The notes beneath the pieces were generated by a model. That model was given only the letters and a program-made list of their open reading frames with translations. It was not told where the DNA came from and did not search any database. The translations under genes were made by a program, and so were the position numbers. Below, one piece after another: positions 51,160-59,304 of a stretch of DNA of 64,000 nucleotides. The first letter of the stretch is position 1. Each line of letters begins with the position of its first letter. Where the stretch lies: positions 156,978 to 220,977 of the forward strand of contig NZ_JAWRCU010000013.1 of NCBI RefSeq assembly GCF_033542235.1. Reading direction: 5' to 3'. The stretch is from JAWRCU01 sp033542235 (GTDB taxonomy: Bacteria; Pseudomonadota; Alphaproteobacteria; Rhizobiales; Rhizobiaceae).

Positions 51160-53382
51160 CTACGGCACGCCCGTAACTACGCCACGCACATTGGGAATGT
51201 AGCCAAGCAGCTGCGGCTTGAAGCCCCACCGGATCAAGATCCCGCCTTCTTCGGAGCGCGAATCGAAGGTGACGGCATTCGGTTCCAGGTGCTGCAGCCG
51301 AGGGAGGACGTCGGTCCGCCATTGCCAGGTCACGATCGGTGCAGTGCCGATGCGTGCCACACCGGGGTAAACGTATTCGGTTCCAGCAGGAAAGGTGCGA
51401 AACGGAATGCCCGCGGTCGCGCCTGCCCTCGCCACTTCGGAGAGGCAGGCGCCGGGATCATCGGCAATGACGAAGTCGACTTTCGCCACTGCGTTTCCAG
51501 CGCCGTCTTGGACGGAGAACAAGCGCCGCTTCCCCTCGCGCGTGATGTGGATCGTGCCGGGACGCTTGTCGGTGCCCATCCGCTCGCGTCCCACCTCGAT
51601 CGCGACCCGGGTCGAATCGAGGAGCCGCACATAGAACAACGCCGTTCGGCTCTCCCACAGCCTTCTATCAGGATCGAACGCGCCGTCGAACATCGGCAGT
51701 ACGCTGGATGCTCCATTCTGGTCAGCCGTGAAGCAGGCTCGGTCTGTCGGAGTACCATCCGGTACGGCGGCGACGATAATGAAGGCGGCGTCGTACGGCC
51801 GCAGCGAAGTGTCCCTGAGCTGATGCGACCAGAACATGGCAACTGCAGATTCGCGCCCATCCACATGCCTCATCGTCAGCGGCTTGTACCCACTGCCCGC
51901 CAAATCGCTGCATACCTCCGCGATGTTGGGGCATTCACCGTAGAGTTGCGCCATCTCTCCGTTGTAGTACTGAACTTCGTTCAGGACGATCGTCCCGCTC
52001 GCGGTTCTATAGGTCTTGCCCGTAATCGGATATCTGTCGAAGATCGGCTCGTAACGCTGATTGTCGACATCGTCCGGCAGCGGAGCAAACGCCTCCAAGG
52101 TCAGCTTGCTTTTCGCCTCGCGGGTCAGTTCCTGCTGAAACCTGGCGAGCACCTCGTTGACGTCCTCCGAGCGATGCGGAATCTGCAAAAGCCGGATGGC
52201 GTCCGAATTTCCCAATTCTCCGTCCTCGGCCAATTTGATGGCCTCCTGCATTATGCTGCTGGATCGAGTTGACGGCAGGGTCTCATTCCGCTGCAGCTGC
52301 CTGCGCAGCCCGGATACATCGCCGTGCCTGTATGCGTTGGCCTCAGGGTTCAGCACATCGGACGTGGCGGGTGGCGCAAGGGTTTGGGTGCCGGCGTTTG
52401 TCGTCGCCATGCCGACTTCGAGCGAGATGAGCGCCCGCAGGTAGTCCAGGCCCTTCATGATAAGAAGGCCCGAATAGCAGCCGGGCGCCACGTCGATTGG
52501 AACAGTTATGGATATCTCGAGATCCTTCTGCTCCTGCGGCTCCAAAGCGAGCTGCGAAGGTCGGAACTCAAGAAGCGAGTTCGGAATCCGGTGGCCCCGG
52601 CTGCCGAGCAGGTCGGTCGCCACGGGCACCAGACGCACAGGCCGGGTCTCGCCGTTGCGCAGCGTCATTGAGACGGTGGTCCGCTCGCCAGGCTTGACGG
52701 CCGCGCGTGGGCTCACCTTCGCCAGCGGTTCTGAGTGGCCGCTCGCCGGTTGATACGTCGAGAGGTCTTTGGCCGCTCCGTCTTGCAAGCTCGGCAAGAG
52801 AGCTCCGAGGCTGTTCACCAACTCATGCACCTCGTGCAGCCCCGGGTAAGTCTCGTGCGAACGAGTTCGGTGAGCAGTCACAGCATCTCTGCGAGCCTCG
52901 AGCACGCCCTTCGCCATCTCTTCGTCGAGCACTGACGCCGCCTGCGCCACGATCGAAGCCGCCGGTTCGCCAACGGTCGGGGCTGCGCTGCCGGTAGTGT
53001 CCGGCTCTGCGGCGCTGCCATGCGCGGTCGCAGGCAGCAGCGACAAAGGCCCTGTCGATTGAGAATCCGGGAACGCGATCAGCTGCCGAAGAAAGGCGTC
53101 CGCCGCGTCGAGACCCTGGCGATTGTCGCCGATCACCTTCCCCGCCTTCGCGATGATCGATCCCGCCGGATCGCCGACGGTGGCGGCTGCGCTGCTGACA
53201 GTGCTCGGCTGCCTCGAACCAGCCTGCGCAGGCATGGGCAGCAGCGACAAAGGCCCCACCGATTGAGAATACGGGAACGCGATCAGCGGTCGAAGAAAGG
53301 AGCCTGGCGTATCGAGAGCCTGGCCGGCGTCTGGCATACCGCTCGCGAGCGGTGTTTCACATGATCGTCGATGGTCTTCCAC
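51160..53382 (-). CDS. Unknown 740-residue protein with N-terminal duplication and Ig-like domain
   Basis: I do not recognise the whole protein. Residues about 25-150 hold two copies of a 68-residue unit (FLRPLIAFPYSQSVGPLSLL and FLRQLIAFPDSQSTGPLSLL, each followed by an Ala-rich part with VGDPAGSII or VGEPAASIV). Residues about 215-330 look like an Ig-like, NEW3-type beta domain (VKPGERTTVSMTLRNGETRP, PIDVAPGCYSGLLIM). The C-terminal 280 residues are beta-rich (RVAIEVGRERMGTD, PGTIHITREGKRRL) and faintly resemble the acetoacetate decarboxylase fold; this is uncertain. There is no signal peptide or membrane helix. The GTG at 53382 follows GGAGG. It is the last gene of the encapsulin run, 61 bases after the polyprenyl synthase, so it is a candidate cargo or accessory protein. 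Confidence 0.75.
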   Translation of the reverse strand: MEDHRRSCETPLASGMPDAGQALDTPGSFLRPLIAFPYSQSVGPLSLLPMPAQAGSRQPSTVSSAAATVGDPAGSIIAKAGKVIGDNRQGLDAADAFLRQLIAFPDSQSTGPLSLLPATAHGSAAEPDTTGSAAPTVGEPAASIVAQAASVLDEEMAKGVLEARRDAVTAHRTRSHETYPGLHEVHELVNSLGALLPSLQDGAAKDLSTYQPASGHSEPLAKVSPRAAVKPGERTTVSMTLRNGETRPVRLVPVATDLLGSRGHRIPNSLLEFRPSQLALEPQEQKDLEISITVPIDVAPGCYSGLLIMKGLDYLRALISLEVGMATTNAGTQTLAPPATSDVLNPEANAYRHGDVSGLRRQLQRNETLPSTRSSSIMQEAIKLAEDGELGNSDAIRLLQIPHRSEDVNEVLARFQQELTREAKSKLTLEAFAPLPDDVDNQRYEPIFDRYPITGKTYRTASGTIVLNEVQYYNGEMAQLYGECPNIAEVCSDLAGSGYKPLTMRHVDGRESAVAMFWSHQLRDTSLRPYDAAFIIVAAVPDGTPTDRACFTADQNGASSVLPMFDGAFDPDRRLWESRTALFYVRLLDSTRVAIEVGRERMGTDKRPGTIHITREGKRRLFSVQDGAGNAVAKVDFVIADDPGACLSEVARAGATAGIPFRTFPAGTEYVYPGVARIGTAPIVTWQWRTDVLPRLQHLEPNAVTFDSRSEEGGILIRWGFKPQLLGYIPNVRGVVTGVP
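53041..53300 (-). repeat. 204-bp direct repeat encoding the N-terminal duplication
   Basis: CGACAAAGGCC and the following 50 or so bases occur at 53041 and again at 53245 with few changes. The spacing is 204 bp, exactly 68 codons, so the duplication keeps frame within the 740-residue protein gene. Confidence 0.8.
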
Positions 53383-53443
53383 GAGCCCTCCCGTGAGCGT
53401 GCCTAATTCATCTCCACGAATTGCGCTGCCTTACGTGACCCAT

Positions 53444-54472
53444 CTAAACGTCCCTGCTCACCATATAGGAGATGACCTGGTTCAGGAACGTCTTCTCATC
53501 CGACTCCGGGACGTCCCGGAACGCTCGGTTGAACTCGTATAGCGCGGCGCCGGCCAGCTGCCTCGTTACCTTGCGTGCGTGGTCCAGGCTTCCTCGCGAT
53601 CGCATGAGCTCCAGAATCCAGCGCATGTCCTGCGCGGACCGCGCTGGGCGTGGCTCGCCAAGATAGGCGTTTATGCGAGCGGCTTCGCGTGTATCCACCT
53701 GGCGCAGCAGGTGTATCAGCATCAGCGTCCGCTTCCCCTCGAGCAGATCCCCGCCAATCTCTTTCCCGTAGCGCCGTTCATCGCCCGTGAGATTGAGAAG
53801 ATCGTCCTGAATCTGGAACGCCGTGCCGAGATAGGATCCGAAGCGATTGAAACGATCCAGGTCGACGCCGTTCCTGGTACCGATAAGCGCGCCGATCCGA
53901 CAGGGATGAATGAAGCTGTACCAGCATGTCTTCTTGAGGACCATCCGCAGGTAGTCCTCGTCGCTAATGTCGAGGCGGTTATCGCGCATCCAGCCAAGCT
54001 CCATCGCCTGGCCCTCGAGCGACTCCTGCATCATATGCTCGAACTCGTCGTACACCCCCGCCGTCAGCGTGTGCCCCAGGGCGGGCAGATTCTCGCGGAG
54101 TATGCGGACACTGATGGCTGTCATCATGTCGCCGGCATTGAGAGCAATGGGCACCCCTTGCTCTGAATGCAGCGTGGGGAGACCGCGTCGCAGCTCGCTT
54201 TCGTCCTCGATGTCGTCATGCACGAGGAATGCTGTATGCAGCATCTCGATGGCGGCAGCGGAGGCGAGGGCATCAGATGCATCCCCGCCAAAGGCCTGGC
54301 ACGTGGCCATGCACAGCGCCGGTCGGATGCCTTTCCCCGTGCGGGTTAGATAAGAAGTCAGCGGATCATAGAGATAGCGCTGCGGCTCTCGCCGAGGCAC
54401 GGCCGCAAGCAGGCGAGCGAGCGCCGTCTCGCGATAACTCGCTAATCGAGCGTGAAATGGATCGAGCGCCAT
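53444..54472 (-). CDS. Polyprenyl diphosphate synthase (trans-isoprenyl, GGPP-type likely)
   Basis: The 342-residue enzyme elongates allylic diphosphates with isopentenyl diphosphate. The first aspartate-rich motif is DDIED (Asp86-Asp90) in FLVHDDIEDESELRRG, without the two-residue insertion of bacterial farnesyl synthases. Alanine at the fifth position before it suggests a C20 or longer product; this is inference. The second motif is DDLLN (223-227) in AFQIQDDLLNLTGD, with Asn replacing the usual final Asp. KGIRP (about 47-51) binds diphosphate. The gene is a dedicated copy beside an FAD oxidoreductase and an encapsulin gene, not a housekeeping ispA locus. The ATG at 54472 follows GGGAGGAG closely and lies 13 bases after the preceding gene; a start at 54532 would overlap that gene. 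Confidence 0.88.
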   Translation of the reverse strand: MALDPFHARLASYRETALARLLAAVPRREPQRYLYDPLTSYLTRTGKGIRPALCMATCQAFGGDASDALASAAAIEMLHTAFLVHDDIEDESELRRGLPTLHSEQGVPIALNAGDMMTAISVRILRENLPALGHTLTAGVYDEFEHMMQESLEGQAMELGWMRDNRLDISDEDYLRMVLKKTCWYSFIHPCRIGALIGTRNGVDLDRFNRFGSYLGTAFQIQDDLLNLTGDERRYGKEIGGDLLEGKRTLMLIHLLRQVDTREAARINAYLGEPRPARSAQDMRWILELMRSRGSLDHARKVTRQLAGAALYEFNRAFRDVPESDEKTFLNQVISYMVSRDV

Positions 54473-54485
54473 CTCCTCCCGAGCC

Positions 54486-56432
54486 CTACTTCGGAATAAT
54501 ATCCACTCTGCCGGAGCTGCTGCCGCCCCCATTGCTGGTGCCTACCGCTCGCCTCAAGCCTTGTGCCTCGACCAGCCGAACCGCAAACAGACGCACCAGC
54601 CGCTCGACCAGCACGGTTGCCTCGTGCCTGAGGTCGGAAGCCACGCCCGGCTGCGCCTGACGGTCGAGAAAATGCACGACCGCCTGATAGGGCTGTGGCA
54701 AAGCTCGGTGCGCGCTCGGGAGCCCACCGCCCTCGGAGCCCTGTTCCAACGCCTGTATCGATTTCTCCACTAGTTCCGCGAACGAAAGTCCGACGCGCAC
54801 CATCGCGTCATCCCACGGCAGTCCCTGCGTGAAACGAATGAGATCAAGCTCACGCCAAGGCAAGAAGATTTCGGGCTCGTTCAGGTCCCACACGCCGCAG
54901 CGGACGGCATCGGACGCGGCGGCATCGAGGATGCCGTTGACGGCTCGGCGAGCGGCTTCGTTGGCAGCCTCCATGGTCGCGAGGTCGGTGTGGGTGCGGA
55001 CGTAGTCGGAAGCCAGGAACAGATTGGGGATCTGCGAAACGGCTTCCGGCCGCAGCTTCCACGTGTCGACGAGATTGACGAGCAACGGTTCCTCGTTGGC
55101 CGTCGTGCCTTCGTGGCGGCTCAGGCTCGGGTCCAGGCTGAAGCTATGAAGCTGCTCATCCCTGAGCATGACGACGTGCCCGTAGTTCACGCTCCGTTTC
55201 AGCTGCTCCCACACTTCGGCCTTGATTTCCTCGGGCGTGCAATCCTTGGCGGCTTTGCCGTTCAGGCCTGGCTGGTCCCATTCGGAGATATCGACGGAGA
55301 TGATGCCCCTTACCGTGCCGTCTCCGTATGCCGAGAGACTTACATTTCGCCAGAACTGCGCCTGTGAGATAGACGTCAGCGCCCACGGGGAATCGACGTA
55401 GATGCTGTGGCCGTGTCCGAGTGGAACGTCTTCCCTCAGATAGATCTGGATGCCGTTCATCCACTCCGTGATGTCATCGAGCGTAAACAGGTTGCCCAAT
55501 GCCGGGTCTGCCCCGATCATTTCTTGCGTGATCAGATCGATAACGTCTTCTACCGGCATCGCGAAGATGAAGTAGTCGCCCTCGACCGTTACGGTCGATC
55601 CGCCTCTGTCGATGGTGGCCGAGCGGATCCGCTCGCCATCGAACGACACTGCGACAGCCTTGGAGTTGACGTGATAGGCTACTCCTCGTGACTCTAGATA
55701 GCGCCGCCACGGATCAATCCAGACGTCGTTGGTCGGGCCGTTCAGCACGCGGTCGGTGCTAGGTCCGGGTGCGACAATGTCGAAGAGCAACTGGACGAAG
55801 ATGTCGCCTATGGTCTTCGTGCTCGCTTTGCGGGCTTTCGCGGCGACCAGCGAGCGCGTGATCCCGTGGCCCAACAGCTTCTGGTAGGCGGGCGAGCGGT
55901 GCTCCGCGCCGATGAAGTCCCACCAGGCGATCTTCTCGTACTCTTCGTGGCGCCGTTCCCGGCATGACGTGACGATCTGCCAAACTTTGGAACCGAAGAA
56001 TTTCAAGTCATCGTGGCTCAGATCGAGATCGCCGTTGAAAAAGCGGCTGACGTCTTCCAACGCGACGCGCACGTCGTTGAGCGTGCGGGGAAAGCGTGCA
56101 ATCACCTCAACCGGAAACCGCCCGTACCGGGTCAATCGGCATCGAGTCGTGTCGACGAGGTTGTCGGCGACCGTTCCGGCTGGCCCATACGGGATTCGGG
56201 CCATCGTGTCGGTGACGTGACGGTAGAAACGGGGGAAAAACCGAAATCCGTGTTCGCCGGGCAGATTCTTGCGGCCGTTCTTGCCCGAGTCCTTTAAGGG
56301 GAAGCTGCGGGCCTTGCCGCCGGGAATTGGAAGGAGTTCGTAGACTTCGACATCGAAGTGCCGCTCGATCAGTTCATGAGCGGCGCTGAGGCCGGCAATG
56401 CCCCCGCCAAGGATGATGACCTTCGGGTTCAC
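54486..56432 (-). CDS. FAD-dependent amine-oxidase/phytoene-dehydrogenase-like oxidoreductase
   Basis: The 648-residue flavoenzyme has the dinucleotide motif VIILGGGIAGLSAAHEL (residues 5-21), the FAD contact GGKARSFPL and a C-terminal FAD closing segment NLFLASDYVRTHTDLATMEAA. This fold includes phytoene desaturases, hydroxysqualene dehydroxylase HpnE and related isoprenoid enzymes. About 100 extra residues follow the catalytic core, ending in a Gly/Ser linker (GTSNGGGSSSG) and a short tail RVDIIPK. A tail of that design is how encapsulin cargo is often tethered to the shell, but the tail does not match the classical GSL-type motif. The start is a GTG at 56432, 43 bases after the helical-protein gene. 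With the downstream polyprenyl synthase it suggests isoprenoid oxidation or desaturation. Confidence 0.85.
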   Translation of the reverse strand: MNPKVIILGGGIAGLSAAHELIERHFDVEVYELLPIPGGKARSFPLKDSGKNGRKNLPGEHGFRFFPRFYRHVTDTMARIPYGPAGTVADNLVDTTRCRLTRYGRFPVEVIARFPRTLNDVRVALEDVSRFFNGDLDLSHDDLKFFGSKVWQIVTSCRERRHEEYEKIAWWDFIGAEHRSPAYQKLLGHGITRSLVAAKARKASTKTIGDIFVQLLFDIVAPGPSTDRVLNGPTNDVWIDPWRRYLESRGVAYHVNSKAVAVSFDGERIRSATIDRGGSTVTVEGDYFIFAMPVEDVIDLITQEMIGADPALGNLFTLDDITEWMNGIQIYLREDVPLGHGHSIYVDSPWALTSISQAQFWRNVSLSAYGDGTVRGIISVDISEWDQPGLNGKAAKDCTPEEIKAEVWEQLKRSVNYGHVVMLRDEQLHSFSLDPSLSRHEGTTANEEPLLVNLVDTWKLRPEAVSQIPNLFLASDYVRTHTDLATMEAANEAARRAVNGILDAAASDAVRCGVWDLNEPEIFLPWRELDLIRFTQGLPWDDAMVRVGLSFAELVEKSIQALEQGSEGGGLPSAHRALPQPYQAVVHFLDRQAQPGVASDLRHEATVLVERLVRLFAVRLVEAQGLRRAVGTSNGGGSSSGRVDIIPK

Positions 56433-56475
56433 GGATCACTCGCACGTCCCTCTGTGGCTCTGACTGTAACCGACC

Positions 56476-56973
56476 TTACGCCGGTTTTTTTGGGTGAGCC
56501 AAGTTGGTCGCCAACTTGGCTGCATGTTCAGCCTGCTGAACCAGTGGTTTAGCATCCTGGACTGCCTGTTCAGCCGCATCTTCAGCGTCCGCGACCTGCG
56601 CTATGATATTGTTGGCCTGCGGTAGTTCGCCTGCTGCGGTCCGGGCAACTTCAGCCTCTTTTTTTGCTGTGTTGGCGGCAGTTTCTAATTTATTATACGC
56701 GTCTCCAGCCTCTTTTCCTTTCTCACTGGCCATTTTAGCTGCTTCTAAGGCGTCCGCTTCTGACGTCGCAGGTTTTCTAATCAGATCCAGTTTGCCTAAT
56801 GCCACCTTACGCGCGTTTATGATCATTGTTAGCATATTCACAGCATCGTCTTTGGCCTTATTTGATCTGTCCAAAGCTTCCATTGCTTTCTTCAGGGCCG
56901 AATCAGATTTATCATTCATCTTAGCACCCGATCTTCTGCCTATTTCTTGGTGTTGAGCATTAGCCGCGTCCAT
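56476..56973 (-). CDS. Alanine-rich helical (coiled-coil) protein of unknown function
   Basis: The product has 165 residues and is almost entirely predicted helix, rich in Ala, Lys, Glu and Asp (EALDRSNKAKDDAVNMLTMI, VADAEDAAEQAVQDAKPLVQ). It has no cysteine, signal peptide or membrane segment. I do not recognise a family. Base composition is clearly AT-richer than its neighbours (for example about 56640-56720), a sign of separate origin. The ATG at 56973 overlaps the encapsulin stop by 14 bases; an internal ATG at 56919 (MNDKSDSALK) is an alternative. Its place directly after the shell gene makes it a candidate cargo or scaffold. Helical-bundle cargo such as ferritin-like proteins is known for encapsulins, but no metal-binding ExxH motif is visible. 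Confidence 0.7.
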   Translation of the reverse strand: MDAANAQHQEIGRRSGAKMNDKSDSALKKAMEALDRSNKAKDDAVNMLTMIINARKVALGKLDLIRKPATSEADALEAAKMASEKGKEAGDAYNKLETAANTAKKEAEVARTAAGELPQANNIIAQVADAEDAAEQAVQDAKPLVQQAEHAAKLATNLAHPKKPA

Positions 56974-57883
56974 ATAGGGCCGCGTTTGCGTCCAACGCTA
57001 ACCTTTCGGCGGCCCTTTGGGCTGCCGTAGGTCCGATCCTGAACCCCGTCACCGGCGCCTGGTTCTGATCCCTAATCCTCAAGACGAAACGCTCGTAGAC
57101 CCGAAACAAGAACCTTGCCTGTCCCGTGCGCTGAAGGAACTGGACGACCGGATCCGTTCCCACAACGACGTCGATAGTATCGCCGGCCTGAGAGACAACG
57201 ACGCCCGTCCCGGCGTCCATCTGTCCCGAGCGCAGCAAGAAACCCCCCTTCAACATCGGCGTAATTCTATCCGCGGGAAGGACGAGGTTTGGGGTGGGCC
57301 TATGCACTTCCTCGAAAAGCCTGTTCCCCAGAATACAGGCGAAGGGACCAGGGTTGAAACGATCTTCCAGGAGGCCAACCGCATTTACCACCTGCTCTAC
57401 AACGTCGTTGCCGAGCGTGGCGGGATTGATCAGTGGGTTGAAGTTTCGCCTTGTCGGGAGATCAGCGAGTCCATCCTGCGGCTCGACGTTATTCGCCACG
57501 AATTGCGAGTCTTCCTGCCCCGAGCCGCGGTGGAACCCTGCAAATATGATGCGATCCTCTTCTTGGGCAAGAATGTTTCCCGCCCGCCGAAACAGGAGCA
57601 CGGCATTCGACAGCGTCTCTTCAGCAGCCTGTTCGCTTGAGAGCTCAACGTTTGTCGTCAGATTAACAAGCTGCCGATTTACGCTAGGGTGATTGGTGAT
57701 GAGGGTGAGTACGCCTCCTCCGACAATAGGCCCGAAGATTTCATTGCGCACGATCTCGGCACTGCCTGAAAGCGGTCCGTAATGCCTGAGGAACTGACTC
57801 GAGACGCTCGCTTTGGAAAAACCGTCTTTGACGGCTTCGTTCACCTTCTGCCACTGGGCATCGTCCCAATTCAATTCAGCCAT
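56960..57883 (-). CDS. Encapsulin shell protein (Linocin_M18 family, HK97 fold)
   Basis: The 307-residue protein matches family 1 encapsulins along most of its length. It has WDDAQWQKVNEAVKDGFSKA (5-24), RHYGPLSGSAEIV (33-45), the spine-helix region with QEEDRIIFAGF (107-117) and PGPFACILGNRLFEEVHR (178-195). VVVSQAGDTIDVVVGTDPVV (228-247) and FLFRVYERFVLRI (258-270) complete the pattern; in Thermotoga and Mycobacterium encapsulins the corresponding text is EDxxIFxG, GPYxLVLS and GGDFxLxLGxD. It also has a Gly-rich loop (GPIVGGGVL, 51-59) and a helical C-terminal extension of about 25 residues beyond the usual end. Such proteins self-assemble into icosahedral cytoplasmic compartments that enclose cargo enzymes. 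The ATG at 57883 follows GAGGGG. It is the first gene of a five-gene minus-strand run. Confidence 0.88.
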   Translation of the reverse strand: MAELNWDDAQWQKVNEAVKDGFSKASVSSQFLRHYGPLSGSAEIVRNEIFGPIVGGGVLTLITNHPSVNRQLVNLTTNVELSSEQAAEETLSNAVLLFRRAGNILAQEEDRIIFAGFHRGSGQEDSQFVANNVEPQDGLADLPTRRNFNPLINPATLGNDVVEQVVNAVGLLEDRFNPGPFACILGNRLFEEVHRPTPNLVLPADRITPMLKGGFLLRSGQMDAGTGVVVSQAGDTIDVVVGTDPVVQFLQRTGQARFLFRVYERFVLRIRDQNQAPVTGFRIGPTAAQRAAERLALDANAALYGRG

Positions 57884-58380
57884 CGTATGCCCCTCGAGGT
57901 GTTGGTCCCGCACAGATGCAGGACGTCGAAACGCCGGGAACTGAAGGCGCCTTCCATGATGACGGTATGGCGAACGGCATTATGCCGCCACGGCCAGGCA
58001 GTCGGAACGAAGGAATTGGTGGCCCAACCACCAAATGCTTGCTCAGGCGTGGGCGACGGTCGGCACATGCGCGCAACAGCAAAGACGATAGCGCGCCGGG
58101 AAGGGAAGCAGAGCCCAGTTCTCGCCAGGCAATTGCTTACAAATGCCGTTTGGTCGACCTTTTCCCATGCCGCCGATGACATCGAGAGCCCCGTCGACCT
58201 CCGGATCAAAGCATCGTTAAGCCCGTCAGCGGTACCCCGTCCTGTAAAGCTCCGGCATGGCACAATATACTTGTGTAGTAATGTAAGGCTAAGCTTACCA
58301 CGCCCCCCTTGGCTGTGCAATGGACGCCGACGTAACGGCTTGTACAGCTAGGGATTAAATCGCCGGTCTTGCACGACAAC
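57884..58380. promoter_or_regulatory. Intergenic region upstream of the encapsulin gene
   Basis: This 497-base gap separates the encapsulin start from the DUF3237 stop on the same strand. It should hold the promoter of the encapsulin run. AT-rich stretches occur near 58262-58305. Open frames on either strand here look like chance; no operator or RNA gene was recognised. Confidence 0.4.
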
Positions 58381-59304
58381 TTAGTGGATATCTCCGATCA
58401 GCGCCGGGCCGTCCATGCGCGGCAGGCCTGATGAAGGGAGCGGCTGCCCGGCGCGGATGGCATAGATATCCAGGCGCACGATCAGGTCCGCCATAGTAGC
58501 GCGGCCCACAGCGAGGCACTGCAATCGATTGAGCCAGAGCCAATTGGGATGCGAGGTAATGAACTGCGGCGCGAGCACCAGGGGCGGTACAGGTTCAAAC
58601 TCGTTGCGCACAGCGCGCTGGTATCCGTCCGGCCCCAGGTCGAAAATGCCATAGTAGCGCGAAAGGAGCAGCGCGCCATCGTCCGTCTGGTAGGTAATGC
58701 GCGATTCGGCGATACCCACGCCGTCGCGGCGCAGTACCATCCAGTCGCCGCCGCGAACCTTGCCGTTGATTTTCGGTCCATGAATCTCGCCGGATTCTAT
58801 GTAGTACGTGATGTGCACGCCGTCGGGCCCGGGCCCGAACGACTCAGGCGGGTTGATGAGCTTCACGGTGAACGCGCCCAGGAACTCGGAAGCCCACTGG
58901 TAGCGCGGCACAGCTGCAGGGGCAGCCGCAGCGGTGTCAGGCGCTGCCTCTGTCAGGGGCGCCTGGATCCCGCGCGTGGAGCGAGCGGGTAGCCTTTGAA
59001 CGATCAGGCCCGAGCGTTGGACCACCGGCAAATATTCAACCGTCTCGTCAGGCCCCAGTGGCGGCATCCGTACGCGGAAGCGCTGCACTTCGGTGGCAGG
59101 ATCGGTGCCTTCCGGCCATGCCCTCACAGCGGGGCGTTCGCGGCCGTTCGACTTGAATTCCACGATCATCTGATTGCTCGGATGGGCTGGGAGTACCGAA
59201 AACAACAAATCCAGAGGCGATCCAGCGCTGACCTGCGAGGGTAGTGCTGCAAAGTCGAAGGGCGGGTCTGCGCGACCACGCCAGGTGGAGAGTGACGGCG
59301 TCAA
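58381..59304 (-). CDS. DUF3237 domain protein with N-terminal Ig-like domain
   Basis: The product has 307 residues. The C-terminal half (about 145-295) is a DUF3237 barrel (TYYIESGEIHGPKINGKVRG, GGDWMVLRRDGVGIAESRIT, GIFDLGPDGYQRAV), a small fold of unknown biochemical function. The N-terminal part (about 15-105) looks like an Ig-like beta domain (SAGSPLDLLFSVLPAH), with an Ala/Pro linker between them. There is no signal peptide. The start is a TTG at 59304, with GGGACGAG before it; it is not certain. It lies upstream of the encapsulin run on the same strand and could be part of the same function. Confidence 0.75.
   Translation of the reverse strand: MTPSLSTWRGRADPPFDFAALPSQVSAGSPLDLLFSVLPAHPSNQMIVEFKSNGRERPAVRAWPEGTDPATEVQRFRVRMPPLGPDETVEYLPVVQRSGLIVQRLPARSTRGIQAPLTEAAPDTAAAAPAAVPRYQWASEFLGAFTVKLINPPESFGPGPDGVHITYYIESGEIHGPKINGKVRGGDWMVLRRDGVGIAESRITYQTDDGALLLSRYYGIFDLGPDGYQRAVRNEFEPVPPLVLAPQFITSHPNWLWLNRLQCLAVGRATMADLIVRLDIYAIRAGQPLPSSGLPRMDGPALIGDIH

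Noticed and set aside
57017..57640. A 207-codon plus-strand frame inside the encapsulin gene.
   Set aside because: It is antisense to the conserved shell-protein core and has no known domain.
57871..58320. A 149-codon minus-strand frame upstream of and overlapping the encapsulin start.
   Set aside because: It overlaps the encapsulin start region, including its ribosome binding site, in another frame, has no ribosome binding site of its own and no recognisable motif. It is more likely chance in the promoter region.
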